This document shows, piece after piece, positions 49,135-56,283 of a stretch of DNA of 64,000 nucleotides (its first letter is position 1; each line of letters starts with the position of its first letter). The position numbers and the translations under genes were made by a program. The notes under the pieces are model-generated. The model did no database searches. It saw only the letters and a program-made list of their open reading frames with translations, and had not been told where the DNA came from. Source of the stretch: Mycolicibacter algericus DSM 45454 (lineage in GTDB: Bacteria; Actinomycetota; Actinomycetes; Mycobacteriales; Mycobacteriaceae); the NCBI RefSeq assembly GCF_002086455.1, contig NZ_MVHC01000002.1, forward strand, positions 62,001 through 126,000. The letters are read 5' to 3'.

Positions 49135-51525
49135 TCATTTTTTCAACCTCCACCGCTTCTCTACGCGCTCGATCCGCTCGGCTTCGCCCAGGGCATCGAG
49201 GACCCGCGGCAGGTGCGGTTTGTCCCTGCTGGACAGCTTCCGGTTCAGTTCGGTTGTGGTCAGCTCCCCCGTGTCGCCGAGGTAGCGCAGCACTTTCTCC
49301 GCGACCCGCTGGTGCGCAGCATCGGCGAGGGCCGCCCGGGTGGCGTCGGCCGCGAACTGCTGCCGGCCGCGGGTGTTGCCGACCTGTTCGGCGTCGGCGT
49401 GCCGGGCCTCGTTGAGTCCTTCGAGGACCCAGTCCCGGGTGGCCGCTGAGACGGTGGCGGCGATCCCGGACAGCCGCCAGTCGTCGGCGCTGATCCGGTC
49501 AGGCCGGCCGTCGAGTACCGCGATTGCGTAGGCCAGTTTCAGGCGGACGAACAGGGCGTGCCCGTCGAGGGCGGCAACTTCACCGCGCCCCCGGGCCTCG
49601 GCGGCGAGGAGCACCGCCTCTCGTGCCGCCTCGGGAATCTTGATGTGCTGGGGGTGGCCGGGCCGGTAGTGGCCGCCGGGGAACGCTCCGCGGCGTGGGG
49701 GCTGGGCTAGGGCGCGTTGTTCACTGTCCGCGTGGCTGATCGACACCCGCGGGTCGGCGGCTGGGAACCATGCGAACCGTTGCGGGGTGCCGCCGCCGGC
49801 ATCATCGAACAGGGCGCCGGCCCGGGCGGGCTGCACGCCGACCGTGATGCAGGCCCGGTAGGTGCCGGCCTTGAGTACGTCCTCGGTGCGGCCCCGGTAG
49901 CCGAACGCGATCGTTCCCCCGGAGAACGCGGTGCGTATCACCGACTTCGATGTTGAGCCGGTGCGGTTGTTGAGGGCGGCGAGCTGGTCGATTTCGTCCA
50001 CGTCGAATAGCACCGACTCCCGCCACTGCGGTGCGGGTGGTTCGCTGGTCGGGTCGGCGGGTTGCCGGTAGGCGTCGAGGAATCCTTCACCTGAGCCGAG
50101 ACCGGCCTCCTTCGCGCCGAGTGGGCCGGTGAGGTTGGCGGCGACGTGCCCGCTAGCGGATTTGCCGCCCGACGAGCTGGCGGCCAGAGCGGCGATGAAG
50201 TTGAGGGACCCGCGGCCGATCAGGTCCGGGAGTTCGCAGTGCGGCGGTACATCGGCGAGGGTGCGTGCGGCGACATGCCCGAACACGCCCCACGGCGAGC
50301 ACATGCGGGCCACCGCGGCGGCGTGGATGAGGCCGAGTGACTGCGGCCGGCAAGTCCAGAAATCGCCTTCGAGGGGTCGCACGTCGATGTTGCCGCCGAT
50401 CCGCCCGGCCACCGGCGGGCCGCCCGCGTCGTGGGCGGTGTTGGTGTCGGCGGCGGGGTCGGCGTAGACGAAAGTGGTTGAGTCCGGGCCGATGGCGGTG
50501 CCGTTGTAGGGGCGGTCCTCCAAGGGCCGGCCGCCGTCCTGTTCGGCGAATCGGCGGGCGTCGGCGATGTCGGTGTTCATGGCGGTCTCTCCGTCGTCGG
50601 CGGCGTACCCGTTGCTGATGGCGGCGGCCCGGAGCTGGGCTTCAACTTGGTCCAGGTCGAGGCCGTAGTAGATGGCGGTCTGGAACGCGGACTTGCCCCA
50701 CTTGATGAGCCGGTCGTGGCGCTGTCCGCGGCCGGTGGTGGCCAGCTTGGCGACGAGCGCGCTGATGGCGGCGACGGCGCGGGCCTGGTCCTGTCCACCG
50801 GCGGTGGTGATCGTGGGCGGCAGGCCGGCCGCCGGCCGCGGCGTGGTCGGCTTCCGGTAGTTGTCTAGGAACTCGATCAGCTTGGTGGGTGCGGCCGCCA
50901 GTGGCACCCCGGTGCCGGGGCCAAGGATTTCGGTGTACTCCCCGGTCCAGGTGTCTCCGGTGTCCTCGTTGCGGCCGTGCATGACGGAGCCGGGCATGAG
51001 CACGTAGTGCTTGCCGGGCTTCCGTAGATCAATGAGGGCGTAGCCGTCGATGCTGATCTTTCCGGGCCACCTGTCGCTGTCGGTGCCGTCCGGGATGGCC
51101 TGCCAGATGTGGAAACCGCCGGATGCGGTTCGGATCACCCACGACGGCAGGGCCAGCAGCCCGGCCTGGTACATGTGGTCGATGACTTGTTCGACGCGCT
51201 GCACGGCGGCGATGTGGTCGTCGGTGGTGCCGCGGCCCCATTTGCCGGCGGCCGGCAGGTCGAAGTCGAGTACGAGTCGGCCGGCGGTGACGGGTGCGCC
51301 AATGTTTCCGGCGCAGGCGAGCCCGTGTTGGTCGAATAGGGCGTGGATGCGTTCGGTTCCGGTCACGGCGTCGTGGAATCCGTGCCGGGTGGCCGGTGTC
51401 TTGCCGTTCGCCGCGACTGGGAACACCGGCACCGTGTAGGTGTCGCTGATCTGGTCTGCGCGTTCAGCGCCGTACCGGGCAGCATCAAGGTCGCTACCGG
51501 CGGCATCGGTTGGTAGGCTGGTCAT
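49135..51525 (-). CDS. Bifunctional primase-polymerase / helicase replication protein
   Basis: A 796-residue protein. The N-terminal 200 residues are a prim-pol domain: VFPVAANGKTPATRHGF, catalytic acids in LVLDFDLP (87-89) and His139 in RTASGGFHIWQ. A middle linker follows. The ATPase domain has a Walker A-like ASSSGGKSASG (about 449-459) and Walker B VLFDVDEID (505-513). The C-terminus (about 730-790) is a winged helix. Such fusions start replication of phages and satellites. ATG at 51525 (MTSLPTD) has AGGA upstream; the frame extending to 51798 is not credible. The iteron arrays lie directly downstream. Confidence 0.85.
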   Translation of the reverse strand: MTSLPTDAAGSDLDAARYGAERADQISDTYTVPVFPVAANGKTPATRHGFHDAVTGTERIHALFDQHGLACAGNIGAPVTAGRLVLDFDLPAAGKWGRGTTDDHIAAVQRVEQVIDHMYQAGLLALPSWVIRTASGGFHIWQAIPDGTDSDRWPGKISIDGYALIDLRKPGKHYVLMPGSVMHGRNEDTGDTWTGEYTEILGPGTGVPLAAAPTKLIEFLDNYRKPTTPRPAAGLPPTITTAGGQDQARAVAAISALVAKLATTGRGQRHDRLIKWGKSAFQTAIYYGLDLDQVEAQLRAAAISNGYAADDGETAMNTDIADARRFAEQDGGRPLEDRPYNGTAIGPDSTTFVYADPAADTNTAHDAGGPPVAGRIGGNIDVRPLEGDFWTCRPQSLGLIHAAAVARMCSPWGVFGHVAARTLADVPPHCELPDLIGRGSLNFIAALAASSSGGKSASGHVAANLTGPLGAKEAGLGSGEGFLDAYRQPADPTSEPPAPQWRESVLFDVDEIDQLAALNNRTGSTSKSVIRTAFSGGTIAFGYRGRTEDVLKAGTYRACITVGVQPARAGALFDDAGGGTPQRFAWFPAADPRVSISHADSEQRALAQPPRRGAFPGGHYRPGHPQHIKIPEAAREAVLLAAEARGRGEVAALDGHALFVRLKLAYAIAVLDGRPDRISADDWRLSGIAATVSAATRDWVLEGLNEARHADAEQVGNTRGRQQFAADATRAALADAAHQRVAEKVLRYLGDTGELTTTELNRKLSSRDKPHLPRVLDALGEAERIERVEKRWRLKK

Positions 51526-51593
51526 TTGAGGGGTTCCTGTCCTCTTGTGGTTGGTTGAACCGCCCCGGCGTGGTGGCCGGGGCGGTTCGTCGT

Positions 51594-51668
51594 TTACGGC
51601 CAGACGGCGACGAGTAGGCCGGTGACGGCGGCCAGCAGGGCGGCGGCCGCGATTGCCATGTCGATCAC
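51594..51668 (-). CDS. 24-residue single-membrane-span peptide
   Basis: From GTG at 51668, which overlaps the TGA of the upstream gene (GTGA), an open frame encodes VIDMAIAAAALLAAVTGLLV plus AVWP, a near-pure transmembrane helix. The overlap matches the coupling seen through this operon. Holin-like, toxin-like or assembly roles are all possible. Its small size makes the call uncertain; conservation in related elements would decide. Confidence 0.42.
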   Translation of the reverse strand: MIDMAIAAAALLAAVTGLLVAVWP

Positions 51669-52021
51669 TGGGCGCCACCGCCCGGGGCCGGGCACATGGC
51701 TTCCAGTGCCCGCCGGTAGAGCCACCCGCCAAGCGGGTTGGAAATATCGACGCGCACGTCGGCCGGCACCAGCCGGTCGCCGCAGCGCGCATAGCCACTG
51801 CCGAGGCCGCCGGCGTCGGGTGGTGCCGGCACCGGCCCGCACCGCTGGTTGCCGTCGCGGGCGCAGGCCCACACGGGGCAGTCGGCCTCGAAGCACGCCG
51901 GGGCCGGCGGCGGCGGTTCGGCGCCGGCCGGTGGTGCGGCGGTGAACCACAAGGCCGCGAATACGCCAGCCAGCAGGATCAGGAACCAGGCCGCGTGAGT
52001 GACGTACTGGCGGCGGTTCAC
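51665..52021 (-). CDS. Membrane-anchored or secreted cysteine-rich protein of the element
   Basis: A 118-residue protein from GTG at 52021, overlapping the stop of the gene before it. Residues 10-30 (AAWFLILLAGVFAALWFTAA) form a signal anchor or signal peptide. The external part has about six cysteines (CFEADCPVWAC, RCGPV, ARCGD, MCPAP), probably disulfide-bonded. An exported protein is unusual inside a replication operon, so it could alter the cell surface, for example to exclude other phages. No family is recognised. Confidence 0.6.
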   Translation of the reverse strand: MNRRQYVTHAAWFLILLAGVFAALWFTAAPPAGAEPPPPAPACFEADCPVWACARDGNQRCGPVPAPPDAGGLGSGYARCGDRLVPADVRVDISNPLGGWLYRRALEAMCPAPGGGAQ

Positions 52022-52191
52022 TGGTCGGCCCCCTGCCCGTAGGTGTTGCGGACAGCGCCCGCGAGTCGCAACGCGATCCGCATGTCGGCGGCGCATCCGA
52101 GCGCGATGATGGCGGGACCGGCGCCACGGTCATTGGCCCGCCACAACGCGACAGCCTCAGTAATGCGGTCGAGCTGGTCGCTGATGGTCAC
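52018..52191 (-). CDS. Small helical protein of the element
   Basis: A 57-residue protein from GTG at 52191: VTISDQLDRITEAVALWRAND, then ALGCAADMRIALRLAGAVRN. Both ends overlap neighbours by GTGA, the strongest sign that this frame is used. It is helical with no known motif. Function unknown; it lies between the cysteine-rich protein genes and the excisionase end of the operon. Confidence 0.55.
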   Translation of the reverse strand: MTISDQLDRITEAVALWRANDRGAGPAIIALGCAADMRIALRLAGAVRNTYGQGADQ

Positions 52192-52541
52192 CGGATCACC
52201 CCCAGCGCGCTGAGCACCTGGGCGGCCTCGACGTGGCCGCCGGCCTCGGCGGCGACCTCGCGGCCGATGGGGCCGGTGAATGTCCACGCGCAGCCCGAGC
52301 AGCTGGCGTGCAGCCGGCCGCCGGCCGCGGTGATGACCGCCTCGTGGCGGCGAGCGCGGCCGGCGGGGTGGCGGTCCATGCACGCGGCAAGCTCGGCGGC
52401 GTCGTCACGTTCGGCGGCGGCGAACACGGCGGTAGGGCCGTTCGGGCAGCCGCGGGTGTGGCCGCCGATGCCCTGGCAGCAGCGGTGCAGCGTGCTGTCG
52501 ACCGGGCGGTCACCCCAGCCGGCGTCGGGGGTGCTGGTCAT
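52188..52541 (-). CDS. Cysteine/histidine-rich protein of the element, possible zinc finger
   Basis: A 117-residue protein starting MTSTPDAGWGDRPVD, with AGGAGA upstream of ATG 52541. HRCCQGIGGHTRGC and HASCSGCAW have spacing that could bind zinc. The middle, VFAAAERDDAAELAACMDRH, is helical. It follows the excisionase gene by 47 bp and is coupled to the next gene. DNA-binding or regulatory function is plausible from the cysteine pattern and the location; I do not recognise the family. Confidence 0.6.
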   Translation of the reverse strand: MTSTPDAGWGDRPVDSTLHRCCQGIGGHTRGCPNGPTAVFAAAERDDAAELAACMDRHPAGRARRHEAVITAAGGRLHASCSGCAWTFTGPIGREVAAEAGGHVEAAQVLSALGVIR

Positions 52542-52588
52542 GGTGGTCTCCTGTCGTCTGTGGTGGTGGTCGGTGTGGCGTGGGCGGG

Positions 52589-52795
52589 CTACTCGGTGCC
52601 GCCGCCGGCCTGCTCGGCTTCCCATGCCTGCACGTCAGCGAGCCGGTAGCGGGCGTGCCGGCCAAACACGGTGTAGCGGGGGCCGATGCGGCGGTACGCC
52701 CACATAGCGATGGTGCGAACGGGCAACTTGAGCCGGTCGGCGACTTCCTGCCGGGTCAACCAAACGTCCCCGGCCGGGGCGGTTGTGGTGGTCAT
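52589..52795 (-). CDS. AlpA/HTH_17-type excisionase-like DNA-binding protein
   Basis: A 68-residue winged-helix protein: VWLTRQEVADRLKLPVRTIAMWAYR, then GRHARYRLADVQAWE, the standard excisionase/MerR-like fold in which a helix-turn-helix is followed by a wing. The ATG at 52795 has AGGAG upstream; the frame further upstream overlaps the promoter region. It is divergent from the repressor gene and first in the leftward operon. It most likely acts as recombination directionality factor for the integrase, and perhaps also as activator of early genes. Confidence 0.82.
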   Translation of the reverse strand: MTTTTAPAGDVWLTRQEVADRLKLPVRTIAMWAYRRIGPRYTVFGRHARYRLADVQAWEAEQAGGGTE

Positions 52796-52818
52796 CTGAT
52801 GCACTCCTAGTTTCCAAT

Positions 52819-52849
52819 CGAGGCACGTTCTGCCTCGTATTGTCACAAT
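52819..52849. promoter_or_regulatory. Operators of the repressor/excisionase switch
   Basis: Two palindromes lie side by side between the divergent genes. The first is CGAGGCA-CGTTC-TGCCTCG (52819-52837) with perfect 7-bp arms; the second is ATTGT-C-ACAAT (52839-52849). A further half site, TGCCTCA (52890-52896), abuts the repressor ATG. Their location fits binding by the XRE-like protein to silence the excisionase operon and control itself. Confidence 0.6.
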
Positions 52850-52896
52850 AGCATCGCTGTCGTACATCGTGGCAACCGTCGTGCGATACTGCCTCA

Positions 52897-53481
52897 ATGG
52901 ACGGCAATTCCTCAGATTGGCCACGGTCGTTGTCGGCGCGGATCGGCGCCGCCATCCGGGCCGCCCGTGAACAGCAGCACGTCTCCGCGCTGCGACTCTC
53001 CGAACTCACCCGGGCACTTGGCGCACCCGTCCACCGCAACGCGCTCGCCAAGCTCGAAGCCGGCGAACGCGACATCACCCTGCCGGAACTGGTAGCGATC
53101 GCCGCAGCGCTCGGCACCGTGCCGACCGCCCTCGCTGTCCCGGTAATCGCCCCCGGCGTCGAAGTCCTACCCGGCGTAGACGCACCCGCCGCCACCCCGC
53201 CTGTGGAGGTCCTGCCCGGCCGGTCGATGCCGGCCGTTGCCGCACTCGGCTGGTTCACCGGGCGCGGTCCCGACAACCCCGCCGGCGTCACCCGCCACCC
53301 GACCGCCGTGTGGGAACTCGAACGCGCCCTGGAGCTGATCGACGCCGACCGTCGTCTTGCCGCCCACCGCGCCCTGTTCGCCAACGAGTCCGACCCGGCC
53401 GTGGTGGAGCAGCACCGCGGGCTGATCGACACCTTGCAGAATCGCCGCGACGAACTCGCTGCCGCCCTCGGCGGTGCGTGA
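52897..53481 (+). CDS. XRE-like helix-turn-helix repressor of the element
   Basis: A 194-residue protein. Residues 15-75 form the HTH: IGAAIRAAREQQHVSALRLSE, then RNALAKLEAGERDITLPELVAIAAAL. A proline-rich hinge (about 80-110) connects to a helical C-terminal domain (AVWELERALELIDADRRLAAH). Repressors of integrated elements have this plan; there is no peptidase motif (no Ser-Lys self-cleavage site), so induction would need an antirepressor or a helper phage. The ATG at 52897 fits leaderless use of GATACT (52885-52890). Its stop overlaps the integrase start (TGATG). Confidence 0.8.
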   Translation: MDGNSSDWPRSLSARIGAAIRAAREQQHVSALRLSELTRALGAPVHRNALAKLEAGERDITLPELVAIAAALGTVPTALAVPVIAPGVEVLPGVDAPAATPPVEVLPGRSMPAVAALGWFTGRGPDNPAGVTRHPTAVWELERALELIDADRRLAAHRALFANESDPAVVEQHRGLIDTLQNRRDELAAALGGA

Positions 53482-54653
53482 TGGCCGGCCGCCCGTCGCT
53501 GCGCATCGGCGAACACGGCCGCGTCAACCGACGCGAGCTGAAACCCGGCGTGTGGCAGGCCGATTGCCGCTGGCGCGGCCCGGACGGCCGCACCATCCGG
53601 GTGGTGAAACAGACGCCGGCCGGTGCTGCTGATCCGCGGGGCCGGGCCGCCGAGGACGCGCTCCTGGCCGAACTCGACCGGCGGGCCGCGGCGGGCGGCG
53701 CCAGCGGCACCGAGATAACCGGCAACACCCGGCTCGCCGCCCTGGTTGATCTGCACCTGGAACGGCTCGCCGACGACGGCCGCAGCCCGGCCACCCTGGC
53801 GACCTACCGCACCGCCGCCGACAAACTCGACCCGTTCGCCGGCGGGCTGCGAGTCGCCGAGGTCACCCCCCACCGGCTCGACGGCGCGCTCCGCACCATG
53901 CGGAAAGCCCACGGCCCGACCATGACCCGGCAGGCGTTGACCATCATCAAGGGCGCGCTACAGATCGCAGTCGCAGCCGGCGCCGCCCCCCGCAACGCTG
54001 CCCGCGATGTGCAGCTCGACCGCCCCGAACCGGCCCGCCGAGCGCCCGCGCTCACCGTCGAAGAACTCCGCGGCCTACTCGCCGCCATCACCGCTGACGA
54101 AGCGGCGCAACGACTGGACCTCGCCGACCCGATCGCCGTGCTGGCCGGCACCGGGCTACGCAAATCCGAACTGCTCGGGCTGCGCTGGCAGGACTTCGAC
54201 CCGGACGGCCGCACGATCGCCGTAGCCGGCCGCGTCGTGCGCGCCACCGGCCACGGCCTACAGCGCCTCGACAACGCGAAAACCCGCGCCGGCGTCCGCG
54301 TGGTACCGGCGCCGAGGTTCGTCTGCGACACGCTCACCAAGCGCCGCCACCGGCCGTTCTACGGCGAGCAGACCGCGATCTTCCCCAGCACCGCCGGCGG
54401 GTGGCGGGACCCCGGCAACTTCGGCAAACAGTGGCGGGCCGTCCGTGACCAGCTCGGCGTGCCCGATGTGTCCAGCCACAGCTTCCGCCGGTCGGTGGCA
54501 ACCCTGCTAGACGATGCCGGCTTCTCCCCCCGGGTCGGCGCCGACCAGCTCGGGCACTCGCGGCCGTCGATCACGATGGACGTTTACCAGCAGCGCGGCC
54601 GGGTCCACCGCGGTGTCGCCGACATGCTCGACAGCCACATTTCCGGCGAATAA
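53481..54653 (+). CDS. int: Tyrosine recombinase / integrase
   Basis: A 390-residue phage-type integrase. The catalytic residues are Arg227 in GTGLRKSELLGLRW, His333 and Arg336 in SSHSFRRSVATLL, His359 in LGHSRPS and Tyr369 in MDVYQQR. The N-terminal 90 residues carry the arm-binding part and the segment 85-175 the SAM-like core-binding domain. It lies 55 bp from attR inside the tRNA gene, the usual place. ATG at 53481 overlaps the repressor stop, so both are made together. All catalytic residues are present, so it is probably active. Confidence 0.95.
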   Translation: MAGRPSLRIGEHGRVNRRELKPGVWQADCRWRGPDGRTIRVVKQTPAGAADPRGRAAEDALLAELDRRAAAGGASGTEITGNTRLAALVDLHLERLADDGRSPATLATYRTAADKLDPFAGGLRVAEVTPHRLDGALRTMRKAHGPTMTRQALTIIKGALQIAVAAGAAPRNAARDVQLDRPEPARRAPALTVEELRGLLAAITADEAAQRLDLADPIAVLAGTGLRKSELLGLRWQDFDPDGRTIAVAGRVVRATGHGLQRLDNAKTRAGVRVVPAPRFVCDTLTKRRHRPFYGEQTAIFPSTAGGWRDPGNFGKQWRAVRDQLGVPDVSSHSFRRSVATLLDDAGFSPRVGADQLGHSRPSITMDVYQQRGRVHRGVADMLDSHISGE

Positions 54654-54662
54654 GCGGCAACC
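54637..54662 (+). repeat. 26-bp repeat at the integrase end
   Basis: Matches 44907-44932 at 25 of 26 bases. It covers the last integrase codons and 12 bp beyond, 45 bp from the right core repeat; the left copy is 115 bp from its core. Same orientation on both sides. Candidate arm-type binding site. Confidence 0.7.
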
Positions 54663-54707
54663 GCAGCCACGCCCGGCTGCCGCTCGGGTGCGTATCCGCT
54701 GGTAGAT

Positions 54708-54744
54708 GGTGGGGCGGGCGGGGCTCGAACCCGCGACCAACGGA
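54708..54744. repeat. attR: 37-bp core inside the tRNA gene
   Basis: Identical to 44755-44791. It covers the CC of the 3' end, the discriminator base, the acceptor 3' strand, the T-arm and the variable region of the tRNA. The complementary base at 54707 completes CCA. The element thus restores a complete tRNA gene on integration. Confidence 0.9.
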
Positions 54745-54783
54745 TTATGAGTCCGCGGCTCTAACCGACTGAGCTACCGCCCC
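54710..54783 (-). tRNA. tRNA with CAU anticodon (elongator Met, or Ile2 if lysidine-modified)
   Basis: Read on the minus strand, 74 nt fold as a standard cloverleaf: acceptor GGGGCGG paired with CCGCCCC, D-stem GCTC/GAGC, anticodon stem GCGGA/TCCGT with loop CTCATAA (anticodon CAT), and T-stem GCGGG/CCCGC with loop TTCGAGC. CCA is encoded (54707-54709). The variable region TGGTC resembles bacterial tRNA-Ile2 as much as tRNA-Met, so identity is not settled. A TANNNT box (54860-54865, minus strand TAATGT) may be its promoter. Confidence 0.92.
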
Positions 54784-54917
54784 CGGCACCAACTAGCTGC
54801 GGATGACCGTCCCGCAAGATCGTCGGTCGGCGTCGGCGCGAAGCCTCCGCACGACCAAGACATTAGCGCGCGGGATGACCGCCGACCACGCCCCGGTGCA
54901 CCCCAACAGGCCGACGT

Positions 54918-55820
54918 TCACCTCCGTGGCGGCTGATGGGCGCTGGCGGGCGCTTGGGGATCCTGCGGCAGATCCATGCCGGCCAGCCGCGCCGGGTCCG
55001 CGATCGAGACGATGCCCACCAGGCGGCCGGCTCGCACGGTGCACGCCATCAAGCTCAGCGGCCGGCCTGTCGGACCCCAGGCCAGGATGCCTGGTTCGCC
55101 ATTGACCAGCACGCGGCGAGCGGTGATCCGCGCCCCCTGGCCTCGGCGAACCGCTTCCACGATCGCGGAGGATCCCGCCATGACCGTCACCCCGCGCGAC
55201 GTGTGTTGACGCCATGTGACGTCGGGGTCGAGCACCCGCAACAGGGCGTCGAAATCGCCTCCCTGCGCGGCCGCCAGGAAGGCGTCGACGACCTCTCGCT
55301 GCGCCCGCCGGTCCCCCGTCGGCTGCGGCACGTCCTGCACCTTGCGGCGCGCCCTGCTGGCGAGCATCTTGGCGGCGTCGGCCGATCGTCCGAGGAGCTG
55401 CCCGATCTCGGCGAACGGCACCGCGAACATGTCGTGCAGCACGAACGCAAGGCGCTCATCGGGACGCAGCGATCCCAGCACAACCAGCAGCGCCAGTCCG
55501 ACCGACTCCGACAGCACCGCGGTGTCTTCGGGGGTCTCGGCGTCATCGGTCACCACGAGTTCCGGAAGATCCTGATCGATCGGGATCTCGGGCCGGGAAG
55601 CACGCGACCGAAGGGCGTCGATGCAGATGCGGCCGGTGACGGTCGTCAACCACCCCGGCAGGCGGTCGATTGCGTCGGCGTCCTGACGGGCGAGCCGCAG
55701 CCATGCCTCCTGCACGGCATCTTCGGCATCGGACCACGAGCCCAGAACCCGGTAGGCCAGGGCCCGCAGCCGAGGGCGATGCTGCTCGAAAATCTCGGCC
55801 AGCTGCGACTCGCTCGTCAT
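54918..55820 (-). CDS. ECF sigma factor with SnoaL-like C-terminal domain (ECF41/SigJ type)
   Basis: A 300-residue sigma-70 family protein. Region 2 (about 10-75) has YRVLGSWSDAEDAVQEAWLRL and PGWLTTVTGRICIDALRSR; region 4 (about 110-165) has LRPDERLAFVLHDMFAVPFAEIGQLLGRS with SRARRKV. The extra C-terminal 120 residues are SnoaL/NTF2-like (VVDAFLAAAQGGDFDALLRVLDPDV), as in ECF41 factors, where it controls activity in place of an anti-sigma factor. It is divergent from a DoxX-like gene across 78 bp, a common pairing. The promoter motif of the group could not be assigned with confidence. Confidence 0.9.
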   Translation of the reverse strand: MTSESQLAEIFEQHRPRLRALAYRVLGSWSDAEDAVQEAWLRLARQDADAIDRLPGWLTTVTGRICIDALRSRASRPEIPIDQDLPELVVTDDAETPEDTAVLSESVGLALLVVLGSLRPDERLAFVLHDMFAVPFAEIGQLLGRSADAAKMLASRARRKVQDVPQPTGDRRAQREVVDAFLAAAQGGDFDALLRVLDPDVTWRQHTSRGVTVMAGSSAIVEAVRRGQGARITARRVLVNGEPGILAWGPTGRPLSLMACTVRAGRLVGIVSIADPARLAGMDLPQDPQAPASAHQPPRR

Positions 55821-55844
55821 CGGTTACCTCTCGTCGTACCGGTC

Positions 55845-55861
55845 CGTCATAGGTGATGACG
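55845..55861. promoter_or_regulatory. Inverted repeat between sigma factor and DoxX-like genes
   Basis: CGTCAT-AGGTG-ATGACG is a perfect 17-bp inverted repeat, and another CGTCAT (55815-55820) overlaps the sigma gene start. Location between divergent genes suggests a control site, perhaps including the ECF-recognised -10 CGTC. Not proven. Confidence 0.35.
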
Positions 55862-55898
55862 AGCCTCACCCGACCGACGTAACCACGAAGGAGCAGCC

Positions 55899-56282
55899 AT
55901 GAACACCACCCTGTGGATCATCGCCGGTGTCGCCGCCGCCGGGTATGCCATCGGCGGCGCGACCCTGTTGCTGATGCCGAAGGACAAGTACCGGTCGCTG
56001 GGCACCAACCAGCACTGGGTCGACGACTTCACCACCGGCCACCTCAAGGCCATCGGCACGATCAAGCTGGTCGCAGCGCTCGGCCTCGTCTTGCCGGCGG
56101 TCCTCGGCATGGCACCGCTGCTGGTGCCGATCGCCGCCTGCGGCCTGATGCTCTTCATGGCCGGGGCCGCTACGACGAGGTTCCGGCGCAGCGAGTGGGG
56201 ATTCATGGCCGGCGACGCGATGTTTCTCGCCGTGTTCGCCTTCCTCGCTTGGGGGCGGTTCCTCCTGCAGCCGTTCGCCTGA
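55899..56282 (+). CDS. DoxX-like small membrane protein
   Basis: A 127-residue protein with four hydrophobic segments, starting MNTTLWIIAGVAAAGYAIGG. LLMPKDKYRSLGTNQHWVDDF and LKAIGTIKLVAALGLVLP fit the DoxX_2 family, in which a short loop with His/Trp precedes the second span. AAGGAG lies before the ATG. It is divergent from the ECF sigma gene and is likely its target. DoxX-like proteins act with redox stress systems in mycobacteria, but the reaction is not known. Confidence 0.82.
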   Translation: MNTTLWIIAGVAAAGYAIGGATLLLMPKDKYRSLGTNQHWVDDFTTGHLKAIGTIKLVAALGLVLPAVLGMAPLLVPIAACGLMLFMAGAATTRFRRSEWGFMAGDAMFLAVFAFLAWGRFLLQPFA

Positions 56283-56283
56283 A

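Larger units (their letters stand above)
44755..54744. mobile_element. 10-kb integrative element in a CAU tRNA gene (phage-satellite-like)
   Basis: The element is bounded by identical 37-bp repeats, one inside the tRNA gene at 54710-54783. It carries integrase, repressor, excisionase, primase-helicase, HNH endonuclease, a possible small terminase and a dozen small genes. Apart from the repressor and integrase genes, all genes run leftwards with frequent GTGA/ATGA overlaps. No capsid, portal, tail, large terminase or lysis gene is present, nor any conjugation gene. GC content is close to that of the host. The plan resembles phiRv1/phiRv2 of M. tuberculosis without their capsid and protease genes. 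I infer a replicating phage satellite. Confidence 0.88.

Noticed and set aside
44755..54744. Complete prophage
   Set aside because: No capsid, portal, tail, large terminase or lysis gene could be recognised in 10 kb.
44755..54744. Integrative conjugative element
   Set aside because: No relaxase, FtsK/TraB-like translocase or type IV secretion gene is present.
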